DNA of 64,000 nt, from assembly GCF_014633365.1 (NCBI RefSeq), contig NC_068340.1, forward strand, positions 22,423,879 through 22,487,878. Reading direction: 5' to 3'. Source of the stretch: Diospyros lotus (lineage: Eukaryota; Streptophyta; Magnoliopsida; Ericales; Ebenaceae). The notes under the pieces are model-generated. The model worked only from the letters and a program-made list of their open reading frames with translations. It did no database searches and was not told the origin of the DNA. A program made the position numbers and the translations under genes. Below are positions 23,591 through 36,765 of this stretch, one piece after another (within the stretch, counting starts at the first letter, position 1; every line of letters starts with the position of its first letter).

Positions 23591-24588
23591 CTCAATAGAG
23601 CCGAGCATGAGTGCAGCTATAGAAGTGTTATTCCTGTATCTGTTTGTGTGAAGGGGTTTAAATGGACTCAATTAGGTGATTTTTTCAAGGCTGCAGTTTA
23701 ACCTGACCTTGCAATCAGGTGGCTGTTATTAATGGTGCTCAACAGTCGAGTCTTCTATCCCTTGAGACTCCACCTGGATCTATGAATAGATGGGTCAACT
23801 TTTAACATTTCAAAAATGTTCATTCTCTGACCCTACTAGTTCCCTTCCCCACTTTTGCCACTGTAATTTGTTTCAAGTGAGTGCTAATATTCTGAATTAT
23901 TAACTGCCCAGTTGTTTTTCCCGGCAGAAACACCAGACCTGATCTCCTACTGTGAGACGGCCTTTATATCTTTACTTTGCCATCTCTGTACAGTTTTATG
24001 GCGTGTGATTACTATTGGTTGATTTGTGTGAAATATTCCTGGAAGCTATTTTCTTAATTGCCGTCTCTTCGTTAGGTCTGTTCCTTACACTCTGGAACAA
24101 CTGATATTGAGACTTAATTAGCAAACCTGTTATGTTATCTGGGGTTTGTCCGCCATCCTTTCTTAGTGTGTCTATCCATGCTCTCTTCATTATCCTCTGA
24201 AGGATTTGATTTTGATGTTTGTTCCGGTTCTAATGTTTTTTTTCGTGTTACGATCATCTTTTTAATAATAATGATTAATAAATAAAGAACCCCAAACGTA
24301 TTAGTTGGAAATTTTAACCTATATTTTTTTGTAGAAGGACCCAAGTATTCGTACCAAAATGCCGTTAAAATAAAAAGAGACTTAGTTGGACGAATACGAA
24401 GACAAATAGAACTAAAAAGAACTATTTATGAAAAAGAATTACAAACCAGACTTATTCCTTATCGTTCAATGCAGCAGAAAAATCTCAAATATTGGACGGA
24501 ATGGCGAAACTGCTAACGTGGATTTTAACATTAGCTTATATATAAGTTATGAGAGCAGAGAGAATTGGTAGAAAGGGGTGGGTTGTTT
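23591..24588. other. Convergent 3' flanks of VIK and RBCMT
   Basis: This spacer separates the stop codon of the plus-strand kinase from the stop codon of the minus-strand methyltransferase. It should hold both 3' UTRs. Candidate aataaa sites occur near 24280 (plus). No open frame with recognisable homology was seen. Confidence 0.6.
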
Positions 24589-27500
24589 CTATTTGGTCTC
24601 CCAAAATATAATGTCACCTTGCTCCCCAACCAGGCCAAGATCCTTGAGCCTCCTTTCTTGATAGTATTCCAGCCCGTCCAATTCTTGTTCCCTCTCCTTG
24701 AAGATTACTTCTATTTGCTGTAGCACCTTCTTCTCCCCTGCTCTCACCCCTACTGCTATCTCAACTCTCCCATCAACATTCCCACCTTCCATCAGCTTCT
24801 CATCCTGCAATGCCAATGCGATTATCATCACTACTTATTTTCCTTTTCCATCATTCATTACAAATCCAAAACAATCATTTCCCAATTTTCAACTATGAAT
24901 GGATGATTCAATACCTCTTCAATGGTGGTATGATACTCAGAGAGTGCAGACTTGCAAGCTCCCCGGACTACTTGGCATATAAGCTCCTCATTGGCACGGC
25001 TAACCGGCAGTTCAAGGTGGCCCCAAACAGAGTTTCTGAATATGGACTCCAGGAGGAAAGCATCCTCTCCTCCCAGTGCTACCAACCGCAGATATGGAAG
25101 CATAGCAGGTGGAAGAGTACTGCCCAGGTTGATGTCAAAGTATGCAGTTTCGCCCAGACCATTTGATTCTGCGATGTCCAGCTTGTCTGCGAAGAACTCA
25201 TCCAATTCAGATATTTGTAGCGTTAAGGTATAAGCATTTCGCTCTGGCCTTGATTCTATGAATCCATAATCCAGAGCTAACTCGGCATTGCTCTTGTCCA
25301 TGTCGTATTGTATCAATACCTATCAAGTAATACTCTCCCGTTAGTTACATAACACACCTGCTATTATAGAAGATCTAGCCGTTTAACAAACTAGTTTATA
25401 TTATCTATTGTGTAGTATCACAAGTAGGAAAATTTTACCTGTTCACCAGCCTTGACGGGTATTGGGGACCGTAAAGAAAACAGAAGGTCCCTAGAGAAAA
25501 GACCAGCTCCTTTGATCTCCCATGCATATTCCTCTGTGGTAATGCTTGGGCTGTGGTTGATCTGATCCAAAAGCCAGTTTTGCAAGATGTGAAGTTTTCA
25601 TCAGGCAGTTAAATAACATCAGAGCAAAATGTTTACTCTATTGCAGTGTACAGTCAAAGATATATCAGTTGTTTCTTTACGTTGCATGTGCGTCTTGAAT
25701 TGCACCACCCAAGCCACAAATGTTGACATTGATACAAATATGGAAGCCAACAAGAAATCTGGGGGCAGATTGCCAAAGGAAATCTAGTGAATTTATTAAC
25801 AAGAGACAAATTTGGAAGTCTATTAATATGGATGTAGTTCATAGGTTGAGTGTGAAGAAAGAAGACGAAAGCCGAGAGCTTGAGAGGTGTGAGTTGTCTA
25901 AATCTCCTAAAGTTCTCGTGAAGCTTTTCTGATCATTTTCTTCCTATGGATATAGGCTACAAGCCGAACCACGCAAATCCTTGTGCCTTTTGTGTGTTGC
26001 GTGTTTATTTATGGGTGTGTGATTATGGGGGAAATCATAAAATCTGCAACACTGTAATAACTAGTAATCTACCCAATCAATGATACACATTGAAATCTAC
26101 ATAATCAATGAACTATGCTTTTAATTATCATGTGTACTGATTTACCCATCATGTATTTATATAGAACAAATAATACAACCATAACAATTCATATATGTAT
26201 ATGAGGTTGAAGATGAGAAGAAACAGATATTTTAGTGGGTGATTGTGCAAAATCCGCTGCTAACAGCTGCAGCCTGAAATGTTTACCCGAATCAATTCTC
26301 AAACTTCAAGCCATCAAGGAAACCAAGCTGACATGTAAGCATGACTTTAGATTGAAGCATATCAGTCTCTTCACAATCCTGTGACAACCCATCTTCAATT
26401 TAACAGTTGATACAGAATTTTTCCATAGACTAAAGGGTTTATTAACACTACATCAGGATTTACTCAGCTTCTAATTGGCTTTTTTGTAGGATTGTGTTTT
26501 TTGTACGTAAATAATGGATATGGTGTGTATGCACGACTTTGATACGTGCAAACATAGGAATGTTTAAGATTTTCTGTACTTTATAGCAGTTAAAATGTAA
26601 TGTTTTGTAATCTAGTCTTGGTCTAGTGATTATTTGATATATAATAATGCATTTATGTATATTATCTTCACATGACATTTTTACTTATCTATACAAGCTT
26701 CTATTGCTACCGAATTAGCTATGGCCAGTATCAAATAATTGTTTCTGAAAGACTGATTCAGTGAGAAAATGAAAAATAAGAAAGAAAAACATACCAGGTC
26801 TGCAACGGGGATCAAAACAAGATTCTGTCCACGAAGGCGAGAGAATGCTCTTGATCTGAGTATTCCAAAAGCCCACAGAAAATCATCAAATGTTACAGGG
26901 AAAGGGAAAAGCTGCTTATTAGGAAGTATGACTTCCTCTTCCACTCTCTCAAATTCACTCTGGACATATTCTTTCACTCCCAGTGTCGTGCTTAATAGTT
27001 GGGTCCCTGCAAATATTTAGCCTCATCATGAACAAGAAATGTAGGCAAAATGGTTTATTAACTATTCGAAACACTGTAAAACTGTTTTTTCTCTCGGCCC
27101 CTTCATGAACAAGAGAGAAAAACTTTTCAAATGAAGTCAATCAACAACATAACAAGCACTATCCCACTATTCAGGGTCGACTATATGAATTCTAGCTCTA
27201 CAAGAAAACTTGTCCAAATGAAGCCAATCAATCAATAACATAACAAACCTTTATCCTACTATTTAAGGTCCACTACAAGAATTCTAAATGAACTTGCCTA
27301 TCCATTATCCTAAAATAAACTCGAAACCCCAACATTCATATAAACCGAACCCAATCAATAAACAACAGCCCAAAAATCACAGGAAAACTGAGGGAAGTAA
27401 ACTAACCTTGAATCTCAGAGAGCTCCTTTTCTGACCTGCACTGGATACACGAAAACAAACACTTGTCAGCCCACAAATTCAGTTCAAACCCACAAAGAAA

Positions 27501-28057
27501 AAACAAGAAACGCCCTCAATTTCAAACGAACCCAAAACGCACCAATATATGGTAGAATCAGTGTACTCGGGAAGAATACGAAGATAATATCGCCAGGGTG
27601 AGTCATCCAGCAGCTTCTTCTCTCTGATCAGAAACAGAGCAACTGAGATCCAAGGCTTGAGGCCGCCGCAAACACTTGCAATCTCTGAAGACAAGACTGT
27701 CTCCGGATTGATCCAGAACTTCTTGGGCACCTCCAAAACGACCTCGTTTCGAGATATGTCTCTCTTAGCAACCAGTCCTAGCCCTTCGGGTACTACCCCG
27801 GGCTTCACCGGACACTTGGCCGAGATGACGCCTTCGTCGGAGAGCCATTGCCAGAAGGTCTGCACCTCCGGCGTCTTGGGCGGGTCGGATTGGGGTGACA
27901 GTAGAAGAGAGGTTGTAGCGAGAGGCCTTCGGAAATGGAGGGTCGGTTTGGGTCTGAGGGAAGATGATGGGTGTTTGAAGATGGGTTTTGGAGGTGGAAG
28001 AAAAGCAGAGGAAGAAGATGGAGACGGAGAAGGAGAGAGAGAGAAGAGAGTTGCCAT
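24589..28057 (-). CDS. RBCMT: Rubisco large-subunit lysine N-methyltransferase, chloroplastic
   Basis: Six exons on the minus strand, all with GT-AG introns and matching phases: 28057-27543, 27435-27407, 27006-26795, 25561-25439, 25319-24915, 24804-24589. Together 1,500 nt, 499 residues plus stop, close to the usual length of plant LSMT. The start is the first ATG, followed by a Ser/Pro-rich transit peptide of about 50-60 residues. Then come TFWQWLSDEGVIS, the SET-domain start GLGLVAKRDISRNEVVLEVP, WRYYLRILPE, the SAM-site motif INHSPSI (exon 4), and NAELALDYGFIESRPERNAY (exon 5). The C-terminal part is the Rubisco LSMT substrate-binding domain, ending GDIIFWETK. The enzyme trimethylates a lysine of the Rubisco large subunit, or fructose-bisphosphate aldolases in many species. 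Exon 2 is only 29 nt. Intron 2 carries LINE tail fragments. No lesion is seen. Confidence 0.94.
27138..27292 (-). repeat. Two diverged LINE 3' tails in RBCMT intron 2
   Basis: Two neighbouring segments repeat the RTE-LINE tail pattern: caacaacataacaa with ctatcccactattcagggtc and gaattctag at 27142-27197, and aataacataacaaac with tttatcctactatttaaggt and gaattcta at 27234-27289. Each is preceded by a similar aagtcaatcaa/aagccaatcaa stretch, so they may be a tandem duplication of one old insertion of about 90 bp. Confidence 0.55.
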
Positions 28058-28490
28058 TGTCGTTCTCAGAAGGGTCTTAGCTGAGTGGCGATCATGGCGC
28101 TGCTCGTTCGTTCGTCCGTTCGTTCCCCGTTAAGTGGTTGAATTGTGGATAAGTGTTTTTTTTATTTTTGCATAATTATAAAAGAAGTCATCTCTTTCTT
28201 CTTATTATGTAAATATTTTTGAATCATATTATTTATATTTCATTTATGTATATTTTAAACTACATAATATATGTAAATGACATAAATAACTCTTACCTAA
28301 CTGATTTGAGTGAGAGCATTTTTAGGCATTAATATATCATTATATAGCTCAAGTGTACATGATATATCAACCGTATTTTTTAATATTTTTAAAAATATAA
28401 TTATTATATCAAAAAATGTGCAATTAGAATCCAAAGAAAAAAGAAAAAAATTAAAATGTAATCCTAAATCTGAAATTTGAAATCTTATTA

Positions 28491-28857
28491 TAGTGTTTGT
28501 TAACTAATATATATAGATTAAAAAAATATAAGATAGGTAAAGTATTTTAAATTTTTGTCATTTTTAATGTATTTGTTAAATTTATTTGTTGACTCTTGAA
28601 AAAAAAGTTATGTAACTTCTTATTTAATATTTTTCGTATGTGCTTATCTCTTTCCCTCGAGATAAGTATATTTTAATCTTATAAATAAGAAAAAAATATA
28701 CATATATCTTCTAATGCATTCTAAAAAATTAAATAAATAATTAATAAAAATATTAAAATACTTTTCAAACTTATCTTAATCATTCTATATCTTAATTTGA
28801 AAAATATTCAAAATTTATCTTGATATAAACTCATCTTATTTATTTTAACAAACGCTA
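28491..28857. mobile_element. MITE with TAGTGTTTGTTAA-type inverted ends (copy 1)
   Basis: An AT-rich 367-bp segment begins TAGTGTTTGTTAA and ends TTAACAAACGCTA, which are inverted repeats with one change. It is non-coding and matches 61799-62154 along its length (shared landmarks include tttaatgtatttgttaaatt, gaaaaaaaagttatgtaact and acaaataag/ataaataag). The TA at both ends may be part of the inverted repeat or a 2-bp target duplication, so the superfamily is left open. Confidence 0.7.
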
Positions 28858-30020
28858 ATTTAGAATAAAACACTAGTTTAATCCTAAGGTTATTGGTAAA
28901 TATAAAATTTTATCATTTTATACTTTATTATAACCTTAAATGAAAAACAAAGACCCAAAGATAGATAAATAAATTTATCTATCTATCTCAAGTTGAATTA
29001 AAAACTTGATATATATTATTATTACTATTACTATTTAAGGTATAAAATTATTTTTATTTAAAAAAGTAGAGACAGGTTGAATTAATTTCTTTGATCCATA
29101 AGCTTTAAAATGCTCCTATCTTTGCTAATAATTGTCATTACTGGTAATTTGCCTTTTCATTTGGACATAATTTAATAATTCATTTTTAAAAACAAAAATG
29201 CTTTGATTATTTATAACCTAATTGATAAGTTAAGCCTGTTGATAAGTTAAAGTTTAACTAAAAAATAAATATTCTAGTTTGAATTATATAACTAACTAAA
29301 TAAATAAAACCCAATAAACCAAACAAGCAAAAAAAAATGAAGCTAATAAACCTTAACTCTAATCTCAAACATTATAATTTAACAACTCCAATTTCTTACC
29401 AGATTTACTCCAACCAATTAAAAAATTATATGTAGAATATTTATTAATAAATTATAGAGATAAAATTTACTTAAATATTTGCTAAAAAAATCATTTTTAA
29501 AGAATTTATATTGGAGCGATATAAATATAAGATATATTTTAAATATCTCCTAAATAAGTAGACAATTAAATAAATGAATGATTCATTACCATACTAAACA
29601 TATAAATTATCATTATTGAATAGGCATGGAGAATTAGTTGTCTTCACAAACTAATTTGAAATAATTTCTGGGTACATCTAAATTAATAAAATAAAAAAAA
29701 TTATGGTATACAAAAAAAATATGGTATACAGTTAATATCATAAAAATAATATAAAGATAATAACATTTTCAAAAATTTCCCTAATATTTGGCATAATTAG
29801 TGCATTCTAAACCAGAGCCATGAACAAGTCAGTGGTGCAAATTTTGGGCCTTATTTTCTTCCTTTAGTCCGTTTCACATAACATCTATATAATCAAAGGT
29901 TTGATGAATCATAACTTATTAATTATTTTTATTTTGTCTTCAATTTTAAAAATTACTTTAGTTAGTTCCTTAATCGACAATAATTGTAAAAAGTTTTGTC
30001 CAGCATGTGATCAACCTATT
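28858..30020. other. AT-rich spacer without recognised features
   Basis: About 1.2 kb of AT-rich DNA with short A and T runs. I see no open frame with homology, no terminal repeats and no RNA gene. Confidence 0.5.
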
Positions 30021-30157
30021 TGTGTTTATTATAGCAAATTGTGATAAACCCATATAGGTTCATCACCTATATTCATGTTGAACCTAGATTTAGGTTTGAA
30101 AATGAAAGAAAAAGAGAAAGAAATGTACCATTGTGCCCTCGACATTATGCTTCCAAC

Positions 30158-30378
30158 AATTGACCAACGACGAAGAGGGTGGGTGATGATGGTGAAAGAA
30201 AGGAGAAGAGGAAAAAACACTAAATCGAATGATGGTGGGTGATGATGGTGAAAGGTCAACGGTGACCAACGACGAAGAGGGAAGTAGTGAAAAGAGCATT
30301 CATGAGGGTGCGAGAAAGCGGTGACCAACGACAAAACGGGAAGTAGTGAAAAGAGCATTCATGAGGGGGAGGGGGGGA
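30158..30378. repeat. Local tandem repeat, about 59-bp period
   Basis: The segment ggtgaccaacgac..a.ggg with aagtagtgaaaagagcattc and atgaggg occurs twice in tandem (from 30261 and 30320). Earlier partial units share gaccaacgacgaagagggtg and gggtgatgatggtgaaa (30162, 30179, 30238). Open frames here are composed of the repeat and have no recognisable homology. Confidence 0.6.
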
Positions 30379-30614
30379 GGGTTTATGTATAAGGTATTTT
30401 GTTTAATTTCTAATGTTTAACTAGGGTTAACAGACAACTAAAAGCAAATTGCAACATAACATTAATCCTTGGGGGTACTTGTATTTTCTCAAACATTACG
30501 GGTCACTTTTGCAATTATCCTAAACTTCACGAGTGCAGTCTTGTAATTTTCCCTTTATTGAATGTTGCTGCCCAGCATCAACAAAGTACGCAAATAACTG
30601 ATATGAAAATGTTA

Positions 30615-30875
30615 TGACAAATGTGTGGCTGTACAAGAATGAAAAAACTAGATATGAAACGGTAAGGTCCAAGTAACATTGAGAAGTGATTAAGATAGTT
30701 TATATTGATGGCTGTACAAGAATGAAAAAACTAGATATGAACTATCTACAGTTATATTGATGGCTGTACAAGTGACAAATGTGTGCCAACATTGAGGATA
30801 CAATGCTTGAGAAGCGATTAAGATAGTCTAGTTGCATGAGAAAACAATCCATCAATATAACTGTGTGAAGAATGA
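30615..30875. repeat. Mixed direct and inverted short repeats
   Basis: tggctgtacaagaatgaaaa with aactagatatgaa occurs at about 30627 and 30708, and tggctgtacaagtgacaaat at 30759. gagaag.gattaagatagt occurs at 30682 and 30811. The phrase agttatattgatgg (30749) is present in inverted form as ccatcaatataact near 30848. It looks like repeated slippage or template switching. It is non-coding. Confidence 0.5.
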
Positions 30876-33090
30876 ATAGATAGGGAAAAAATGTAGGAAA
30901 ATAATAAAGAGGAATATTAAGAAAAACCTGATTAAAGAATCTAATGCATCATATAGGTTATAATGATCTTAGAAAAGATCTGATCATAGATAGAGAGCTT
31001 GAATCCATATTGCTGACCGACCTAATACAATCCATTCAGATGCAGAAAGTGGCTTGGTTTAGCAGGCAAACAATTCTCACACAAAAGGCTAACAATCACA
31101 AGCCTAAATGGCTAATTTAACTACAACCCATGAGATTTTCCTGCAGATCGCTGGGAAACTCTTCAAGTTTGTGATTTATTACCTCAAAATCATCATGGCA
31201 TAGCAAACTTTTGGTTGTGTACCACACAAGTTATTGTTTGTTTTGTCTTAGAAGCATGCACAGGCGTGATTGTATGATTTTGTCCCCAAAAGGCCCTAGC
31301 GGAGGAGGTGACCCTTGACTAGCACCTGATGTAAGACTCTCCATCCTCAACACAAGCCCTCCATTTAAGGGTGAACTACACGTACAAAGGATCTAGATGT
31401 GGTCAATACCGTGCAGCCATCCCCAACTGTGAGCACTTATAAACCGGATCAAACAAAACCTCATTTAGGACGTAGTAAAACTTTGATCACATCACTTCTA
31501 GATTGGAAGATAACCCATGTAATGAAGTGCATAAGCAAAAATTACACGAGACCAACAAAGACATCTGTTTTATTCCACTGGATGTACTGGGCTCCATCCC
31601 AAATGCTAATACTCTAGTTTCCATAATAAGATTAGAACATAGACAGCCTAATGGTGCTATCGTTACTTGGAAAAATAAATATATATATATATATAGTGGC
31701 ATTGTTTAAGAAAATAGAAGCCCAGGCAAAGATCATGTACAAGAAAATCAACGTACAGGGCACTTTGGATCTTGCTTTGTTACACTTAAATTGGCAAAAT
31801 TGAATGTCGAACTATCATGGATTAAGTTCTAAGGGGTAATGAGATCACACTCAACTTTTTTTTTAATTGTTATTCAGAAGTTAAACAAGTCAGTGACCAA
31901 TATTTGACCTTCTATAGCTAGAAAGGTTTTCCATGGTAGCATAAGCTAGCCTTCAAGGCATGCTCCCCTGCAAAGACAATATAGATTCTCCAACTTCGGA
32001 AATTATGTTCTTATGAATAAAAATTCTAGTTACCATTTCTCTAAATTAGAAAGAGAGAGCTTCAGAAAAATAAGGTACAACCAGTACACTTTCCTGAATT
32101 GTTGCCTGATTAAGTAAACAACAAAAGATAGCATTAGCTGACTACATTGTAAGTGATATAACTCAGAGACAACCCCAAGGAGGAATGAAGACAAAGAGCC
32201 ACAAGGGTCAGACAGGCTGATAATTAGAAGGCATTGAAATTGGATGCTGATAAACCAGATCAAGCCCCATGAGCTCGATAATGTACCAGCTAAGTTCAAA
32301 TATGAAAGTTGCAATGGAGGAAACTTCTAATGTTCCCAATATCAATTCTATTTGAAAATTTTGTTCCTATCACATTGCATAAGCTTAGATTCCATTAACC
32401 ATTGGTCTTGAAGGTACAGGGAAATAAGCTGAAATACATCATATCTTACGTCTCCAAAACCAAAATCAGATTCAAATACGACTCTTACTTGTGTCTCTAG
32501 CACAAATAATATTCATCCCACAAATAAAAATCTTTGTCACCAAAGACAGTTCACATCACAAATTAGCTACAACCACATCACAAGCCTTACTCTGACTAGG
32601 AAAGATTGGCTACATAATTCAAGCTTTCCAACCATCTCTATATATGGCCATGTCTTCGGTAAACCATTATACCCAATGTTATACAAGTGTTCTTCACTAA
32701 GTTTTCATTTGTCTTTCTCTAGCTACTTTGCTACAAACTTGTTCCATTCCATCCGGGTCGTCCCAGCATCACAGATTTAGCTATCAGAACATAATCCTAA
32801 CATATTGTAGTTAAGATCACTCATATCATACCCAAGATCACTTATTTACTTTTTCCAAGTTAAAAGAACAATTGAACAAAAAACATAGACATGGGGTAGA
32901 AAGCAAGTATTTTAGCTATAAGGAGGAGCAATCTGCATTCGTTTACACAATCAATATCCACTTATTCTCAATACACAAAAATTGCCATGAGATCTCTCAG
33001 TTTCTCATAATACTGACCTCAAAAAAATCTTCCGCATTTCGCGTATTGTTCAAAAAAAAGCTCTGCGATTAACCCTAATCAAACCAAAAA
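30876..33090. other. Spacer downstream of the GCK gene, nothing recognised
   Basis: About 2.2 kb without any open frame of recognisable homology on either strand. The left end of the interval nearest 33090 should hold the 3' UTR of the minus-strand GCK gene. A short AT dinucleotide run is at about 31679-31695. Confidence 0.5.
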
Positions 33091-33558
33091 TCAAGAACCC
33101 TCGTTTACAGCATCCCTGGCTTTCTCCTTCTGCAATTCCTTCACCGCCTCGGCTTCGGCGGCCTTCTCTGCCTGGAGGATGGGGGCGTAATAGTCGGAAT
33201 GGGCCTCCATGCATTTCTTCAGGGCAGCGGTAACCTCAAAGCATTTGTCGACTATATCCTCCTGGCTCTTCTCGGCCTCCTCGATGCAATTCTCCCAAGA
33301 GATGAAGCTCTCTCTGCACCCGCCTCCCTTCATGAACAGGCAAAAGCCGCACTCTCCTTCTTCTTCCTCTTCTCCTTCTCCTTCTTCGCCTTCCCTGGAT
33401 TCTAGGGCTCCGGGATCGTCCATTGGCGGTTGGTCCGAGGGTTTCTGTGCTGGACTTTGTTCACCTGTGGGTTCTGATTCAGGAACTTGCGAAGACATGG
33501 TGGACAGATTTAGGGTTTGGTCATTTGCAGAGTTTGATTCCGGAATGTGCGAAGACAT
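33091..33558 (-). CDS. GCK-domain protein (small acidic Cys-rich protein)
   Basis: Single-exon frame of 155 codons. Residues 1-55 are polar and probably disordered. An acidic run (EGEEGEGEEEEEGE) at about 56-69 leads into the GCK domain at about 70-128. Its cysteines are at 70, 73, 81, 91, 106 and 116 (CGFC, then KGGGC, WENC, DKCFEVT, LKKCMEAH), ending YYAPIL. The C-terminal 25 residues are a charged helix (EKAAEAEAVKELQKEKA). The GCK domain family is plant-specific and its biochemical role is not known; the twin-cysteine spacing recalls CHCH proteins. The first 20 residues and the next 15 are duplicated (MSSHIPES / MSSQVPES), so either of two ATGs (33558 or 33498) could start translation. 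The gene is intact. Confidence 0.88.
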   Translation of the reverse strand: MSSHIPESNSANDQTLNLSTMSSQVPESEPTGEQSPAQKPSDQPPMDDPGALESREGEEGEGEEEEEGECGFCLFMKGGGCRESFISWENCIEEAEKSQEDIVDKCFEVTAALKKCMEAHSDYYAPILQAEKAAEAEAVKELQKEKARDAVNEGS

Positions 33559-36500
33559 GGTGGACTGATTTTAGGGTTTGTTTGATTCGTATTAGGGTTT
33601 CTTGGATGTAAAGACAAAATTGGCTCCCATAGCCGAACCTTAAGACCTTCCATCCTTAAACCCTAAACTCTCTCTTTTTCTCTCTGGAAAATTTTACTTT
33701 TTCAACTCAACAATTAGTATTTTAAAAATACTAAAAACAAATTTAAAATCACATTTAAATTATTGGATTCAAAAGTTATTTTCTTATCTTAAAAGCTAAA
33801 AAAATGGATTGGAAATATCCATAAAAAAAAAAAAAATTGGAGTGATTATAGAACATGTGTTCGATTATTCATAATTATAATATCGTATTATTATATTATG
33901 AAACTAATATTATGTTCATAAGATTTCTAATATTATAATTTTAATGGTACTTATTTATTATTATTAATATTATTATATTAAATTGTGAATAAATTAGATA
34001 TAGATGATGTTATGAAAATAATAATATTTTCATTTTCTGTTATTCTACTTATACTAAATTAAGGATAATTTATTCATTTCACTAAATCTTAGCTTTGTCT
34101 TATATTCATGATTTTTTTTAAATATTTTTATATCTTGTATGGAAATTAGTAATTTTTTTTCTTTTGAGACAAAAAATAGCATTTTACAGTAAGATTTGAA
34201 AAAATATTTGAAAAAGTATGTTTAATATGATGGTTGAGTCATTATAATTAAATATTTAAAATTTATAAAGAGTCTTTGGCTTCGTTTGTAATCGTTTAGA
34301 TTAAAAAAATTATTCAAAAATTTTAAAAATATATTCTTTTAATTTTTTTAGTAACGTATTTTTTATTTTTATCTTAATACACACGTATAAATGTCAAGCT
34401 ATTTTAACTCGTGATCGGGATAAATGAGCTAAATATCGATCGCTCAATAACTATTATATAAAAGTATAATTTATAATTCATTCTCTTTTAGGTAAATAGA
34501 AACGACCGAAGCAATTAAATCAAATTCTGTGTCCCACTGGTCATACCCATCCAGTAAGAGCTAGAGTCTGAACTGAACACTAGAAGTCTCTCGTATATAA
34601 ATGCAAGGACTGAATCTATAACTGATTGCTGGGCGCAGAAGTTCCAAATAGTACTAATGATGCACTAATCATCATCATCATCCTCAACATCATCATCATC
34701 ATCATCATAGTAGTTGAAAGGGAGTGGCATCGACTTCAACGCTCGATATCTCCCAACATTGTTCAAGTGCTCGTTCTCCAAGCTGATAAACCAAATCTTC
34801 AAAATAAGCCCTCTAATTACAATTTCAATCTATATTACAGAAACAGTGAGTAGCTACTACTCTCTAAAACCCAGAAATTTTTCAAAATGAATGAAAGGTT
34901 CGATCACTATGCCTCTTTTAATGAAAGTTTTTATCACCTTACCAGAAGAAGTTAAGAGATTCCGCGACGAATGATTTCTAGGCAGGAGAATGTGCTTAAT
35001 ACTGCCTTTCCACCCAGGGAGCGGAAGTTAAACTTCAACAGCAGTTGCACCCAAGCAAATCTCAGTACAATATCAATCACCTGCCATTAAAAAGATAAAT
35101 TTAATGACAGGGATTGGCCATGTGAATGAATTCAGTCATAGTGTTAGTTACCATGGCTGCAAAATATACACTTTTGTGGGAAACCAAGAGTTTCTCTCCC
35201 AGACCAAAATTCCTTGATTTCCTTTGTAGAAGCCCCCAGTCCATTACGATATCCCAATAAGTATTACCCACAGTTGCTACAGCTGAGCTGACCACAGCTA
35301 ACACCATCCAAATTCTTCCCTCCCTTAGTTCAAAAGCTGTTCTAATGACGATGGCAACGATCGTTAAGAAGTATCTCAAGCCGTTATATCTATGTATCTC
35401 ATCTTTATCTTCAAACAACCGCCGGAGGCACTACAAAGAAAGTTTCTACAGTTGGTTAGTACATTCTCTGCGGTGGTGAACAGAGAGAAAGCCGTCCTAT
35501 TGACAACAGCACATGAAGAAATGTGTTGAAACCTGTAAGAAGCGAATCTAGTATGGTACAACTGCCACGATGAAATAGAAAACATTGTAGGCGTCATTTG
35601 TGTGGCATTTGTTTGTTCTTCGGTAGAATTCGCCCAATCCATGGTAACAAATGTAGAATTCAAAGCTTCTTAGAGCTTGATACTGAGGCCAATCAAGAGG
35701 CAACACTCACTATGAGAACCTGAAACTGTAACCTGCGGCTATTTGAAAAAAAAAAAGAGTTGATTTGAGGCAAGATTGGGACCTGACTAGTAAGCTGGTC
35801 TGCCAAGAAAAAATCTGGAAATGTAACCTGCAGAGAAAGAAAATTTAGAATTAAGAAGCCATTTTAATTAGCAAAATTACAAAATTAGGTTGCTATCCAT
35901 CTCAATCAGAATTACCTTGTAGAAAGGAGCACAAAGACAGTGAAACAAACAGCGGATTAGGAAGAAACGACTAGACCGGTATAACATGTTCAAGGGGCAG
36001 AAGGTTATCATAAGAATGACCTGCAAATAGGAAAAGGTCAGGAATAACAGTGATCATCAGAAAAGTTCGCTTTCTTAGAAAAGGGAAAAAAGTAGCACCA
36101 TAGTTTAGAACCTCACAGTTACTAAGCCCAAAGGAACAAGTTCGGTATATTTTTGGTAACTTTTTGCGTGTAAGTCCATTTTCAGGTGCAAGTGTGCAAG
36201 AAAAGTAGTAAGCGCAAGCATTGCAAGGCGGCCAAGGAGAAAGACTTCCCGGTAGACCAACTCAGTTCCCTGCTTGAAACCAAATATAAATGGATAGTTG
36301 ATCCGGTACTGCCTCCAGAGGTATATGTCTGCGGCATACAAGAGTATATGGAGCACAATACATACATGAAAACTACAAGAAAGTTCAAGTCATTGTTAGG
36401 GCAGAGAGGGGAGAAGAGCTACGGACACGAGCCTGTGGCTGTGTGAATGTCCTTGTTACCTGAAAAGTGGGAAAATGTTTTCCATGTATAATGTGACCTC

Positions 36501-36765
36501 CTTCCTATCCATTAACTTTCTAGATCGTATAAGTAGAACAATAGCAACCAATAAAGCAATTGAGCAACCAGAAAAGAAACCTGCAGCAGTAATGAATTAA
36601 AAAAAAAAGAAAGTTAAACCAGTGGGGGCCTCAAACCATGTCAAAATAATACTTCCTCTAAAAACCAATTTGTCTCTTTCCCAATTACTTAACAAAGATA
36701 AAGTTTCAGAGGTGGGAAATCCATCTTAAGTCAATACTGATACAGTTTTGCATTTAAAATTAAAA

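Noticed and set aside
24698..25233. Plus-strand frames opposite RBCMT exons 5 and 6
   Set aside because: They are antisense shadows of coding exons whose minus-strand frame is clearly conserved.
32030..32314. 94-codon minus-strand frame rich in Leu and Ser
   Set aside because: No motif, no neighbouring exon and no supporting signals; likely chance.
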